DNA of 64,000 nucleotides, from positions 38,325,447-38,389,446 of the forward strand of contig OY754970.1 of NCBI GenBank assembly GCA_963576475.1, read 5' to 3'. The notes under the pieces are model-generated. The model searched no databases. It saw only the letters and a program-made list of their open reading frames with translations, and was not told the origin of the DNA. Shown here in pieces: positions 9,886 through 21,165 of this stretch; position 1 is the stretch's first letter; each line of letters starts with the position of its first letter. Source of the DNA: Molanna angustata (taxonomy: Eukaryota; Arthropoda; Insecta; Trichoptera; Molannidae). Both the position numbers and the translations under genes were made by a program.

Positions 9886-10540
9886 GACCGCCATGGCACA
9901 GTTGGTAAGCTGTTTGGCTTCTGTGCGGGCGTACTGGGCTCGATCCTCAGCAGAGGAAAAATTTATGTATTTAAGGTAATGTAGGCGGGTCAAATGCAAA
10001 CTTTGAAACTATTGTTTGACAATGTACGTCCTTAAAGATTACAATAGTATGCGCCCGAGTTAGTGTATTTGAATCGAGCGTTACATAAAATAATATGGTT
10101 TTTTGATTTTACAAAAAAGTGCGAACATTGTGTGAAAACTTATCGAGCCAATGTTTAGATTTATAAAATGCCTATCATTTAAAAAAAACATTCATGTTTC
10201 TAAGCCTGATAAGTTTTGAGTTATGGATAAAAAATCTGAGAAAACAGGTATTATTAAAGAATACTATGAAAAAAGTACACAAAATGAAAAAAAGTGCAAA
10301 AAAAGGCCAATGTATAGACAAATAATGAGGGAATAATACATATTTTTTTTTGAAGACGTAACTTTTGAAAGTAAGGCGTAATGAGCACCCAAAAAGTACC
10401 TTGGAGCATATCCCGTCACCTTAAATTCATTTATCTAACACTGGCTAGTTAGAAGAAAGAAGAAATTGCCATATGGCAATAAAATCTCCACTTGCGTAGG
10501 TAAGATATAGGAAGTGTCCTTAATTCCTTTCATCCATATC
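9886..10540 (+). mobile_element. SINE-A copy split by a TTAA insertion
   Basis: The head (GACCGCCATGGCACAGTTGG, B box GGGCTCGATCC) runs to 9974. The body resumes at 10421 with TTAAATTCATTTATCT, then CTGGCTAGTTAGAAG and ATTGCCATATGGCAATAAAA. It matches the intact SINE-A at 50.4 kb once 9975-10420 is removed. Confidence 0.8.
9975..10420. mobile_element. 446-bp insertion with TTAA duplication (piggyBac-type target)
   Basis: TTAA lies directly outside both ends (9971-9974 and 10421-10424), and excision restores a continuous SINE-A. The termini are GGTAATGTAGGCGGG and, read inward from the other end, GGTGACGGGATATGC, so terminal symmetry is limited to a few bases. There is no open frame. A non-autonomous TTAA-specific element is the best explanation. 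It differs in sequence from the hairpin at 2266-2950. Confidence 0.65.
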
Positions 10541-10916
10541 TTATTGTTATGATCAGTCTATTTATTGATATATACCTAAATCCTTATTGGGACTAGGTTG
10601 GGGCTATAGGGGCATATCCAGTAAAGTTGAGGGTGGCCGCAGCCCCATCTTAGGATTCTGGACAAAAGGTCGGTACTCCCTTCAATTCTTACCTATGGAA
10701 GAGCAGGTCAGATGGCCTAAATGTGTCCTGCTAGACGGTCACTCGTCAAACGAGTAGAAGGTTCAGCTTGAAACATTGCACTTGGCTTGTTTTGAAATGC
10801 CTACACGAGTAATAAGAGCTACTAAGGCTTGTCGGTACTCGATCCAAGTTTGATTAGGAGGGCTCCCACAATTGTTTGGCCTTGTGTTGTCCAACGAGCA
10901 GCCGTTCCGGGGATGA
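10541..10916. other. Unassigned, moderately GC-rich
   Basis: It contains no long frame. It leads directly into the 44-bp tandem array and may be part of the same unidentified element. A motif near 11278-11322 (GGAATAGATTG, CAATGGTAATAAACCT) recurs at 24096-24140, hinting at a dispersed repeat whose end lies there. Confidence 0.3.
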
Positions 10917-11203
10917 ACAGGACTTAAAGTCCTATAACGTTCCCAAGAAGTGGGGTAGGACAGGATTTAAAGTCCTATATTGTGCCCAACGAAGTGTGGT
11001 AGGACAGGATTTAAAGTCCTATATTGTGCCCAATGAAGAGAGGTAGGACAGGACTTAAAGTCCTATAACGTTCCCAATGATGTGGGGTAGGACAGGACTT
11101 AAAGTACTATAACGTTCCCCAATTATGTGGGGTAGGACAGGACTTAAAGTCCTATAACGTTCCCAATGAAGTGGGGTAGGACAGGACTTAAAGTCCTTTA
11201 ACG
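10917..11203. repeat. Tandem repeat, about 44 bp unit, 6.5 copies
   Basis: Each unit starts ACAGGACTTAAAGTCCTATA, continues ACGTTCCCAATGAAGTGGGG and ends TAGG. The AGGACTTAAAGTCCT core is a near-perfect palindrome repeated in every unit. Units 2 and 3 share a variant (TATTGTGCCC), which suggests stepwise duplication. Its origin is unknown. Confidence 0.85.
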
Positions 11204-11337
11204 ACTACGAAACCTCTAATTAGGGAGGTACTAAATACAACTGTATCAAACATACTTTTAAAACATTGCTCACAATTTGCTCGAGTTGATTGGAATAGAT
11301 TGACGAATTCAATGGTAATAAACCTTTATTTTTATTG

Positions 11338-11635
11338 ACAAACTTTTTAATATCTCAATAGAGAGGAAGTTGGGATATTAAAGAAGAACCAGGAACTCAA
11401 GGCACCTACAGAGCTTACGACCTGTCACCGGCTGGTCTAAGCGATCACTTTACGCGCTTGCGCAACGTTCACCAATTATAACTTTTTATTGAGTTCCCCA
11501 AATATGCCTCCTAATCAATGTAATTTTTGAAAGTTCTATATATTTGAATACTTTGTACCAATTCATTTGGCTAAAAATATCATTTGGCTTCTGACAGGGA
11601 AAAATATCCAATGTTTGCGTATATGCAATTAAAAA
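11338..11635 (+). mobile_element. FB-F element, partial
   Basis: Landmarks in order: AATATCTCAATAGAGAGGAA, GCTTACGACCTGTCACCGGC, TTTACGCGCTTGCGCAACG, GAAAGTTCTATATA, CTGACAGGGAAAAATATCC, TTTGCGTATATGCAATT. They match the copies at 19911-20278 and 61839-62275. The inverted right arm is missing here. There is no open frame. Confidence 0.75.
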
Positions 11636-11965
11636 AAATAGAGGTTACAGGCCTTGTTGTACGTGAATTCGATAAAAAAATAAAATAAATAAAGGGGACT
11701 CTTTTTAAATATAATGCGTTAGGCGCCGAAAACAGTAGAACCGGCCCTTTTAGGGACGGGACGGTATACTTCCTTCTTCAACAAGAACAATAACTTGTAG
11801 CAAAAGTTTGAATTATACGCGTATTAAAAACAGAAGGGCGATACTAATTCGGAGATAATTTCATTAATTTGCCGCACCCTGTTTGTAGCCGAGACCCGAC
11901 CCCTGCTAGGATCAATCTCCTAGCGGAATTCTATCGTCGATTTTTTTATAGGTACCTATTTTATT

Positions 11966-12118
11966 ACACCTTGTGGAAGTGGCGATTTTTTTTTCCAAAT
12001 GGCGATTTCACCCAAGATACTAGTGTTTTTCCGTCCAAAACTATTTGCGTGAGATAATTATTAAAAATAAATCTCCTGGTAATCAAATTCAGGAAACCAA
12101 CGCAGAAGAAAAACGGCC
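11966..12118 (-). mobile_element. SINE-A, strongly decayed
   Basis: Matches the minus-strand SINE-A at 1866 at scattered points: GGAAGTGGCGA, TATTTGCGTGAGA, AAATCTCCTGG, CAGGAAACCAACGCAG, AAACGGCC. The head is hardly recognisable as a tRNA. Confidence 0.55.
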
Positions 12119-12290
12119 TTCAACTTTTCCTTGGCAGTCGATTTGATATGTTTATGAAACTACATATTAAGAAAATGTGAGCTTATAGGTAATGCACTAC
12201 ACTGTTATTTAAAAAAGTCGCGATTTTGCATTTTTTAACGTACTTTTTGTACATTTTATCATTTTTTGTACAAATATCATTTTCATTATT

Positions 12291-12519
12291 TGTCGGTCTT
12301 TGTGGTTCAGTTGGTAATATATCTGACTGCTGAGTTAAAGGTCCCGGGTTCGATTTCCGGTATAGTCACTTTTTAATTGTGTTTTCAGTCTGGATCTGTG
12401 AGACGATAAATATCAAGAATGTGGCAGTCACAAGAATGTGGTTATTGGGTGCATGTTGAATTATTATTTGAGATATGACTTGTAAATTACCAGATAAGCA
12501 ACACACAAAAAAATAAACA
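12291..12519 (+). mobile_element. SINE-B, tRNA-headed
   Basis: The head has TCGGTCTTTGTGGTTCAGTT (A box region) and GGTCCCGGGTTCGATTTCCG (B box). It is followed by TTTTTAATTGTGTTTTCAGT, CTGGATCTGTGAGACGATAA and TTATTGGGTGCATGTTGAAT, with an A-rich end. Other copies are at 18439, 25721, 42409 and 44721, plus a 3' tip at 37373. Confidence 0.85.
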
Positions 12520-14302
12520 ATTCATCTTGATGATTTGAGTGTGAACAGATCACAACAATGATAAATTGACGAAGGAAATTAGAGGCCACAGAAAATTATT
12601 CATAAGTGTATAACAACTTACATATTTCATACTTACATATTTTATACTTACAATAACTTACATTATAAACTAGCTTTATTTACTTTTTTTCTAGCTATAA
12701 TGATTCTCTTTTTTATCTGTTTGTTCTTTATTTGTATCTTTTACAGCAATGCTTTCCTTTTTGTTTTCTTTTGTTAATAATTTCTACTATTTTTCTTTGT
12801 TGTGATCTTAGTTTCTATTGTATCTTTTCATTTTTATATAGATTATTTTTTAGTTTCTAATATTCTTATAAATTTGCACGCCAACTTTCAATACCGGATG
12901 TGTTTTTGTAATAGCTTGCCCTTACTTGATGGAGCAACGACGTATAATAACTTGTTAGCTGTAAGTGTTCCTATAATAAATAAAAATAAATAAATAAATA
13001 AATATTTCAAAATGTTACAATTGTTGGCTACAATCCACTCCTTTTCCCAGATTGAAAAAATAAACAAGATAAAATGATCTAAGTTTGACGAAGCATATAC
13101 ATAGTACACAAAGAGGTTAGAGACAGTAGAGTACAAATTAATATCAGCACACCGGGTGAGTGTACAAAGACGGAACTCTCTTACTTTATTGCATTACTGG
13201 CGAGGAATGGGGGTAAGGAGTGGATGATAATATCTAAAGTTGAAAAGTATCCATTACTTAGTTAAGCAAATTAAAAACTTTGAGCAAAATAAACGCTCTT
13301 TTGTGATGGAAGTTTCTCAAGAGATAATTGGTAATTCGTTCAAATACTCAACATTTTATTGGGTTTAATTGGCATCCAAGGGATGTCGTTAAAAAGATTT
13401 GCCGCCATTATGGAGGCTTACAAATCAATTAGATCATATAAATTGATATTAAAACATATTTATCTCTTTAGTATTGCTTTAATATCTTTCTTTGAATATT
13501 ATACAGATTACAAAGATGTATTTCGGTAAGATTACCAAAAGACCAAATTTGTAAACAATCTCTTTAGAAGAAACAAATCAATGGAATTTGAGAAGTTTCT
13601 TGATAGAAGATAAGTTTTCATACCCATCACATATAGGTATATGTATAGGTTCAGAATTTTTTAATCTTGTTATTTCAAAATATCATTATTGTGATCATGC
13701 TAGCTTATTCATGATTTATCTCTGACGCGCAATCCCACAATTCTTTTCGCGTGATGATCACCGTTCATATCTTCTAACTTCTCATGGCCAAAGATGGACT
13801 CCAAAATCGAAATTTTGTGCAATCATTTCAGATTATCTCTTGTTCCTTTGAGTAAAATATTGGGCACATAAACTGTTGGATAGGAATATTGTTAAATGGA
13901 TTTCACCAATAACGGTTATATTCAGAGAAAAGTGAATCTTTATTTAAAAAGAAACTCAACAGTTATTCGTTTGTCTAGAAAATTAACGAAAACGAGTGAA
14001 TCTGATATTATTCAAAAGGCTGCATAGAAAAATGTTAAGTTTTTTTTTGCTAAAACGAACTGAAAGCGATCCATTGTAATAAAATCGTCCTAATGAATGT
14101 TTTGCTAATTATTTTTTTCTGAGATAAATGTGTCAAATAAGATAAAAAATCCCATAAAGATGGAGATGGAATATTTTTAATTAGAGTTTTATTCCAAAGA
14201 AACGCAGAGCTTAAAATAAAATTGATATTTAATGTGAAAACGAAAAAAAAATATATTATATAATAAATACAATAATCATACATTTGAAAAGATATTCGGT
14301 TG
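12520..14302. other. AT-rich stretch, no gene recognised
   Basis: A T-rich block at about 12660-12990 ends in AAAT repeats (12976-13010), as the 3' UTRs of the window's LINEs do, but it contains no coding landmark. Short open frames at 12802-13136 and 14050-14325 are low-complexity. Confidence 0.4.
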
Positions 14303-14512
14303 AACGAAAATACAATAGGCAACATGAAATCTCACATAGTTCAGCAATAAGATTCATGTAGGTGGTTTTTCAATGTAGGCAAGACCAGACTGGTGTGTGG
14401 GGAGTGGGTATACGTGCTCGTGTCGTGCTTCCTTTTATAAGGTTATGCACACCCGCACACCTGTCGCTGGTTATCGAACATTATGGGATATTATGCTGTG
14501 ATGGTACAGTTG
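14303..14512 (+). mobile_element. DR-D dispersed repeat
   Basis: Landmarks: CTCACATAGTTCAGCAA, GACCAGACTGGTGTGTG, CCCGCACACCTGTCGCTGGT, ATTATGGGATATTATGCTGT. The same set occurs at 32701 (+) and, on the minus strand, at 40327, 45143 and 60705. The class is unknown: I see no tRNA head, no terminal inversion and no frame. Confidence 0.65.
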
Positions 14513-14924
14513 AAACAAAAAAAAATACAATACATTGGAAAGGAAAAAGTGTAAAGTGCACTTTTGTAAGCTTCGATACTTTTAATGCATGAAAAATCAG
14601 GGTGTTTTTTTTGTCGATTTCGGCGACACGAGGGAAGGGTAGAGTTGGAGGCGTAAAAAGGGTTTGATACATTCCCATCATTCGGACTGTGCCTCATTCC
14701 AATAATGGATTTATACCGAGATGGACCGGCAGGAGAGAGGGTGACGACGATATGAGGGTAAGAGAACGGAGAAAGAAGGATAGGAAGGAAGATAGTGTGC
14801 TATAGAGGGCGATAACGTCACATAAACATGCCGGGGCTCTCCCCTTTAGGAACTTCAACATCACGAAGGGTTTGTCCAGTACCACGGTGGTCATTCACTA
14901 ATTTGATGGCTTAAAAAAAGAAAA
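14513..14924. other. Unassigned
   Basis: Several overlapping short frames on both strands (14362-14894), none with a recognisable domain. A purine-rich patch at 14728-14800 stands out slightly from the AT-rich background. Confidence 0.35.
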
Positions 14925-15258
14925 TCTAAATAAATCGCAGTTGAAATTGAAAGATATTGGAAGAAAAACGAAAGTAAATTTCCTAAGGTGATTTGGGTAT
15001 ATTGAATGAATGAACGATGAACGTCTGACCAAAAAATATATAGTGGTGTAAGAGATGGAGTGAATTGTAGGGGTCGCCCCAGAAAGGAATGTCATGACCA
15101 TGTGAATGATATTTTGAAAGAAGAACACATAAGGAGGTTGAACAATTGACGAGCATGTTTAAGACGATGCATGGATATAGTAAAAGCGTAGGTATGGCTA
15201 TCGGTTCAATTACCCTAACCTGTTAGGGACATGGTGTGATGGCATATGTGTATGAAAT
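14925..15258 (+). mobile_element. RTE-type LINE 3' end, decayed
   Basis: Reads in shifting frames GYIE-MNDERLTKKY, then RGRPRKEC-like text (GGTCGCCCCAGAAAGGAA) and HVNDILKEE. The 3' end CCTAACCTGTTAGGGACATG followed by GTGTGATGGCATATG matches the other RTE copies. Stops and frameshifts break the frame. Confidence 0.7.
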
Positions 15259-15740
15259 TTTGAAGAAAAATAAAACAATATGTATTTTCAGTAATCGGTG
15301 TAGTCGTACAAAAAATAGGTATTAAATTAGCTTAAAAAAACAATTAATTCTGGATTAATGTTGTATTGAGAACAAAATCGAAAATAAGTAGCATAATGTA
15401 AAAATATAATTATATCTGCGATATATAAACAAAACATTTTTGTCTGTTTTTTTTTAATTTGTCATAAGTAATTTCAATAGTGTTTATGTGATAGAATAAT
15501 GCATGTTCACCCTATCTTTTGTTTGTTCGTATAATGGCACTATTTGTTGACTTGTATATAGTGAGCCTACAGTTGGGATTGTTAGATTATTGTTGCAGTT
15601 TTCACCTCAGGTACCCAACTGTGGGTGACTGCTTGTATTTAATTGTATTTTGTTAATTTCTGTTTTATTTTTGTTCAACTTTTTTATACACTATTTTATG
15701 TTAAATGGTTTATTATTTTGTATTTTTGTTACCTGTTAAG
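15259..15740. other. AT-rich; probable LINE 3' UTR before the ATAA tract
   Basis: From about 15500 the T-rich text runs straight into the (ATAA)n tract. This is the usual arrangement of a 5'-truncated LINE UTR and its tail, but no coding landmark is present. Confidence 0.35.
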
Positions 15741-15966
<226 letters not shown>

Positions 15967-16994
15967 TATTTTGGAATATCGTTTTAATCAAATGACAATA
16001 TTCACCCAATTTCTGGAAGGGTGTTTGGAATTCGATGATTACCTATATGATCGCAATTTCGATAGTAGGTAATATTGGAGTTAAAATTTTACGTTAGCCT
16101 AAGCAATAACCAGGGTCATAAATTAGATAAAATGAGAAGCATTACTTTTGTAGAAATTAGTAAAAGAGAAAAATAATAAAAATAAAGAGTAGTCCGCTTA
16201 TCAATATATCCCCGTTGTAACCACCACTTTAACATCCTCGTCACTCTCCTTCAACAACATTTCACAGCGCAGCAAGAGAGAGAAATAGGTACTGAAAGAA
16301 ACAAAACAAACTGCAAAGTTGAAAGATACGTCCGAGAAAACGCGAACGAAAGGTTAAAAATATGTAAACACGTTTTCAATTTGTGTAATGTCGGTTCAAT
16401 CTACTCGCACGCAAAACATGGCGTAGCATAATGAAACATCCCCGCGATGGCTGTCAGCGAAAACTTTGATTTATTAAATCGTTCGCCTTTTTCATATGGA
16501 ATAAATCACGGGACAAAGAAGAGAGATGGTCTACCGCCCCCCTCGCGCAGAACACCGGGACATGGTCTGTCTCGGTGATCTATCTCAGCCCTCCACGGAT
16601 GTTAAACAAAAATTGACCCCATCCGATTCCGCTTAAATGTATTGGGTTGGTTTGAACGTCTTCCATTTTTTTTCCAACGGAAGACTTCATAGGATTTTTT
16701 TCGCAGCCATATTCCCACTTGAACCGCACTTACATTATATATTATGATGTCTGAAAGACCAAGGTTTGTTGGTGTAATACTTCTGGAGAAGTTCTAGAGA
16801 AAGAATACCAATGAGAAGACCAACAGCACCAACACTCCAAGACGATGTCCACCTGACTGTAGATATCTACATAAGAGTGGAGAAAGATAACATAGTGATC
16901 GCGAGGAATACAATCTATCAGAAGAAGTCTGAAAAAAGGTTTTTCGTTCTGCGCGATTGTTTTTGTTTGGTGTCCTATCAAATAAGAAAAATCA
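15967..16994. other. Unique sequence with a GC-richer island at about 16200-16640
   Basis: The island contains text such as CCGCCCCCCTCGCGCAGAAC and several CG-rich stretches, and no frame longer than about 90 codons. The frame at 16811-17077 (+) is not a recognised protein, and its 3' half overlaps mariner sequence in another frame. Possible regulatory DNA; this is unproven. Confidence 0.35.
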
Positions 16995-17310
16995 AAAGCA
17001 GCATTTTTGGCATATTTTTCAATGGAAAAGGTTCAGATCCTGTTCAAAACAGAGGCTCAATAATTATTCCATGTTAAAGGAAAATATTTATTAAAAGAAC
17101 GCCAGTGCCAAAACTGATTTGTAAAAATTTGATCCGACAATTTTGAAGTTAATGATACACCACGTTCTGGAAGGCCATCTGAAGTTGAGGAAGACAAAAT
17201 GAAAGCATTCATTGATACAAACCGCCAAATAAAAACTCGTGAAATTGCTGGTAGAAATTTAGAGCTTTACGATCACGTGAAACGCAATGGTTTGATTTTC
17301 ACCAAAGAAA
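16995..17310 (+). pseudogene. mariner-type transposase, N-terminal remnant
   Basis: In one frame it reads LLKERQCQN-stop-FVKI-stop-SDNFEV, then NDTPRSGRPSEVEEDKMKAF, IDTNRQIKTREIAG and YDHVKRNGLI. These are the paired helix-turn-helix landmarks of mariner transposases (ERQCQNWF, PRSGRPSE, REIAE, HLKRLG). Three in-frame stops are seen. Two are TGA where the family has W (TGG) and R (CGA). About 8 residues are missing between REIAG and YDH. The catalytic C-terminal half is absent. Confidence 0.8.
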
Positions 17311-18438
17311 AAACCGAATTACTTTTCGGACAACCCGATATATATCGGACCAAATTGGACGGCCCATGTCATTCCGAGAAATAAATGAGACCTTTGATCT
17401 CCACTCTGAAATAAATAGCCTTTTGATATATTGTATGTTTCCATTTTATGATGACATATTGGGGAACGACTCATTGTACTAATGTTTCGATTTTTTGAAA
17501 TGACAAATCTCATGATTGAGTAAGTACTTACACAAACAATAAATAATTGACGGTTCGAAAGGCGTATGCAAATAAACCGGTGTTTTTGGAATATTTAGAT
17601 CATAAATCTAAGGTCTGAGGACTTGTTTTATATTTACAATGCTAACATAAATATTAATCAATTCAAATTCTGCGAGAATACCACATCAGTCCACGGTGTT
17701 CTCGCAGAATACTGAAAATACTACGGGCACAGCAGCATTATCATCTTTCATTAGTAAATTCATTATTGGTTACAGACGTGTATCATTGAATTCCCACAGA
17801 TGGAAAGACAGTTGGTATTCCACGTTCCAACAGGCAAATTGACGTAAGACTACAACAGGAGAAGAAGGGGAGAAAAAGGAATTATAAAAATCCGCGATTT
17901 TGTAGAAAAAAAGCTGCTATATGTTTTTTTTGTTATATGCCAGAGTTTTTTCTTCTTATAAAAGGAATGGTAAGTCATAAGACAGTCTTTAAAAAAGTAT
18001 ATTCCGGCAAACGGAAGCAATAAGGTATGAATCTCGTTTCTCTTCATGGAAACAAGTTAAAAAGCCGTGATAAACGTGGGATTTTTCCCGCCAAAGAGTT
18101 TCTGGATTTATACACTTCCTGCCAAGCGGAGCGAGACATCGCGATGAGTGAGTGAGATGGAAATAAGAAAATGGTTGCGGTGCATCCGTTGGCGGGTTTA
18201 GCGGAAGGCTTCCAGGGTCTTGAGGTAAACCTCATACGGGGATTTCCCTGGTTTTAGCCATTTATCTCTTTCTTTTCTTGTGCTCCGGATAAATTTATTA
18301 TTCACTCGACATACTATTTTAACTTTGTATTTTCCTAAACAGGCGCTCAAAAGGAATGATTGAAGTACATATAAAGGGATTGATCTCATAATTTACCTCA
18401 TCATATATTTTATAATTTAAAAACATCTCAAAGTTTTA
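17311..18438. other. Unassigned, including a small hairpin
   Basis: Apart from the 16-bp-arm inverted repeat at 17667-17710, nothing is recognised. The part at about 18050-18240 is less AT-rich than average and unique in the window. Confidence 0.35.
17667..17710. repeat. Short inverted repeat, 16-bp arms
   Basis: ATTCTGCGAGAATACC (17667-17682) pairs with GGTGTTCTCGCAGAAT (17695-17710) with one G:U-type mismatch and a 12-nt loop. Confidence 0.7.
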
Positions 18439-18623
18439 TTGCTCTTCGGGCACCTAACATCTAGTGTGTCAAATATTAATTGAACACGCACTCAATAACT
18501 AGTTGCCACATTCTGGAGACTTACGATATTTATCGTCTCGCAGATCCAGACTGAAAACACAATTGAAACTGTTTTCATCGGGGCCTATGACTCAGATTTA
18601 ACCATCTGAGCCACGAAGGCCGA
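18439..18623 (-). mobile_element. SINE-B
   Basis: Minus-strand copy with TCGGCCTTCGTGGCTCAGAT at the head, CAGTCTGGATCTGCGAGACG in the body and GTGCCCGAAGAGC near the 3' end. The B box region is damaged (a stretch is missing after GATGGTTAAATCTGAGTC). Confidence 0.8.
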
Positions 18624-19910
18624 TTGATTTAGGATCGGACTTTATCAACACATAAGGGTCTAATCGGCATTCGGAGACAATTGTCTTTTTAAGGAAAATA
18701 AATCTTTGTGTTACCCAAATGTGTCATTTGATTTTATTAATCCCTAAAGATGGAGTTCTACATTAGTGTTTCGCTAGGAAAATAATTAGCATTTCAGAGA
18801 AAATGGCTTTGCTTTGTGTGACGTGAACACCTGGAGCTTATCTGCATCATTTTATAGGACCACTCACATTGAAAAAATCCATGATAATAATAGCCTTTCT
18901 GTTCGTTTTGTCCAAATCTTTCAGAAAATTGGTACTCATTGATCCAGAAGACCTGAGTGTGCTTGTTAAAAGTTTTGAACCGCGTCAGAGAAATAATAAA
19001 GTAAATGAATTCTACAGACATAAGCGGGCTTTGCCTATTTACAGTTATATGAAAATAAATTTGACGGTAGTAAATAAATAAACACAGATTGATATAATTT
19101 ATACTAGATCCTCGTGTTCAAAGGGTATACATTTCTATACAACGTAAATATATAATATAATATTTGACCCTATAATATTAAATATTAAACACAGTTCTGT
19201 GGTATGACCCGTGCCTACCTAATTCAAATTAAATATGTCCTTACACAACTTGAAGATATATATCTTTAAAAACTGGACTGTTAAATATTGAACACAGTAT
19301 AAACATAATTCCTTTCGTTGAATATGCATATATGTACACTTCTATAGTTGAGTATCGATCGACTGACCTTTCTACAATGAAGGTGAACCTGACAGTAACG
19401 TCCTATTTTAGAAGTTAACCAGCCTTTGCCCGTCAAATCATGGAAGTGTCTATGCACAAAGAGAAATTAAAGGAGTGTTTAAAAATAACAGGATGATCAA
19501 ATGAAAACGGTGCTGTGGTAGGAAATTTGCAACAAACTCCATTCAATAGAGCTAATTCGTTGACAGTGTTCAATGAAATGGAGAAAAATTAATTCACATA
19601 AAAAACTATGAAACGGATACAACATATATTATTATGTAAAATATAGGTCAGTGAGCTGAAGTAGCATAACAATGGACCAGAGTTTTATTCTTACTTCGAC
19701 AGATTGACCATATCTTCTTACGAGTATATCGTGAGCATTATTAGATAATTTGTGAAGGTTTTGTTTATTAGAATTCACTATGCAGCTATGCCATTAATCG
19801 CTTTCAGCCAGTGAAAATTTCGTATTTAAGCGCAAATGCAAAAGCATAACTGATACGAACGGTTTCGAAGCGACCGATTCAGCCGCAGTACGGAAAACAA
19901 GTTCATAATA
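18624..19910. other. AT-rich stretch, no gene recognised
   Basis: A 70-codon frame at 18869-19081 (+) starts MKKSMIIIAFLFVLSK, which looks like a signal-type hydrophobic start. It has no family resemblance and no neighbouring exon signal, so I do not call it a gene. Confidence 0.35.
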
Positions 19911-20278
19911 TATTTTTAACAGATTTTTAATTATCTCAATATAGACAAAGTTGGAATATTAATGTAGGAGAACCGGGAAATCAAGGCACTTACAGGGCTT
20001 ACGACCTGTCATCGGCTGGTTTACGTGATCACTTTATGCGCTTGCGCAACGATACGCAACGTTGCGCTGCAACGTTAACGTTGCAGCGCAACGTTGTAAA
20101 CCAGCACGTAAACCAGCCGATGACAGGTCGTAAGCCCTGTAGGTGCCTTGATTTCCCGGTTCTCCTACAGTAAATATTCCAACTTCGTCTCTATTGAGAT
20201 AATTACAAATCTGTTAAAAAATATCTTTGACTCCCGACAGGGAAAAAAATCCAATGTTTGCGCATATGCAATAGGCGT
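19911..20278. mobile_element. FB-F foldback element with perfect palindromic core
   Basis: The left arm (from TTTTTAACAGATTT at 19913) and right arm (to AAATCTGTTAAAAA at 20220) are near-identical reverse complements. Each carries GCTTACGACCTGTCATCGGC. The centre at 20057-20096 is an exact 40-bp palindrome (CAACGTTGCGCTGCAACGTT and its complement). On the right it continues through TCCCGACAGGGAAAA to GCGCATATGCAATA. There is no open frame. Confidence 0.8.
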
Positions 20279-20487
20279 GATGACAGTAAGAAAAAATCAT
20301 TGAAATTATGATTTTATAAAATAAAATATGTTATAAAGATTTGAAAAAATATATTTATTTTCATTTTAAAAGAGCGAATAATATTAATATTATTAAAATA
20401 AAAATACAAAATATGTTAGTCCGCCATTTTATGTGAAACACCAATCAGAGCGCATGACGTCACCATATTGCTACTGTCATATTGTGT
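20272..20487 (+). repeat. Long direct repeat, copy 1
   Basis: Starts at AATAGGCGTGATGACAGTAA and includes AAATCATTGAAATTATGATT, GTTAGTCCGCCATTTTATG and AATCAGAGCGCATGACGTCA. It matches 20953-21165 closely. It begins exactly where the FB-F element ends. Confidence 0.8.
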
Positions 20488-20952
20488 TGTTCGAAATGGC
20501 TATTTTTTTCATAACAAGCTATATGGAATATGCTGCTTATTTTTAACATGCTATTTTTATTTATTGATTTATTTGGTTTATTTGGGACACTAAACCAAAT
20601 AATATCGCTATCCGCTCTATTGAATCGTTGACGCATCTGTTATAACACGCACCGAGTATTGTAACGTGGTGGAGAATATTTAACGTTTCAGAAATAAATA
20701 ACTTGGTGGCTTTCATTGCTTGATTATAAAATAAAATTATGTTATTATATTGTTTCTTTGATTTTGTTATGTACAGTAATGATGATGTTTGTGGGAGTTG
20801 TACAGTGTTATATGAGGTTGAAATAGAAATACACAATGTATGTATTATGATGAATCTAGTAGATCAGAATATAATAAGATATACATATGGGATAATTGTT
20901 ATGATTCTTATACATATAATGATTAATATATTAAAAAAATATAATGTAATGT
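20488..20952. other. AT-rich spacer between the two direct repeats
   Basis: No frame with recognisable content (the frames at 20561-20836 and 20739-20954 are low-complexity). The text AACAAGCTATAT also occurs near 22280. Confidence 0.35.
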
Positions 20953-21165
20953 AATAGGTGTGATGACTGTAAGAAAAAAATCATTGAAATTATGATTTTA
21001 AAAAATAAAATAGGTTATAAAGATTTAAAAAATGTACTTATTTTCATTTTAAAGGAGTGAATAATAATAATATTATAAATATAAAACAACAAAATGTGTT
21101 AGTCCGCCATTTTATGAGAAAAAACAATCAGAGCGCACGACGTCATAGTATGGTCGCGTCAATTC
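20953..21165 (+). repeat. Long direct repeat, copy 2
   Basis: Starts TAATAGGTGTGATGACTGTA and keeps the landmarks of copy 1 in the same order, ending near GACGTCATAGTATGG. Divergence is mostly point changes. The pair is probably two insertions of one element or a segmental duplication about 680 bp apart. Confidence 0.8.

Noticed and set aside
18869..19081. 70-codon frame with a hydrophobic start as a small secreted peptide
   Set aside because: The hydrophobic stretch is short, the rest is unremarkable and no splice or promoter context is visible.
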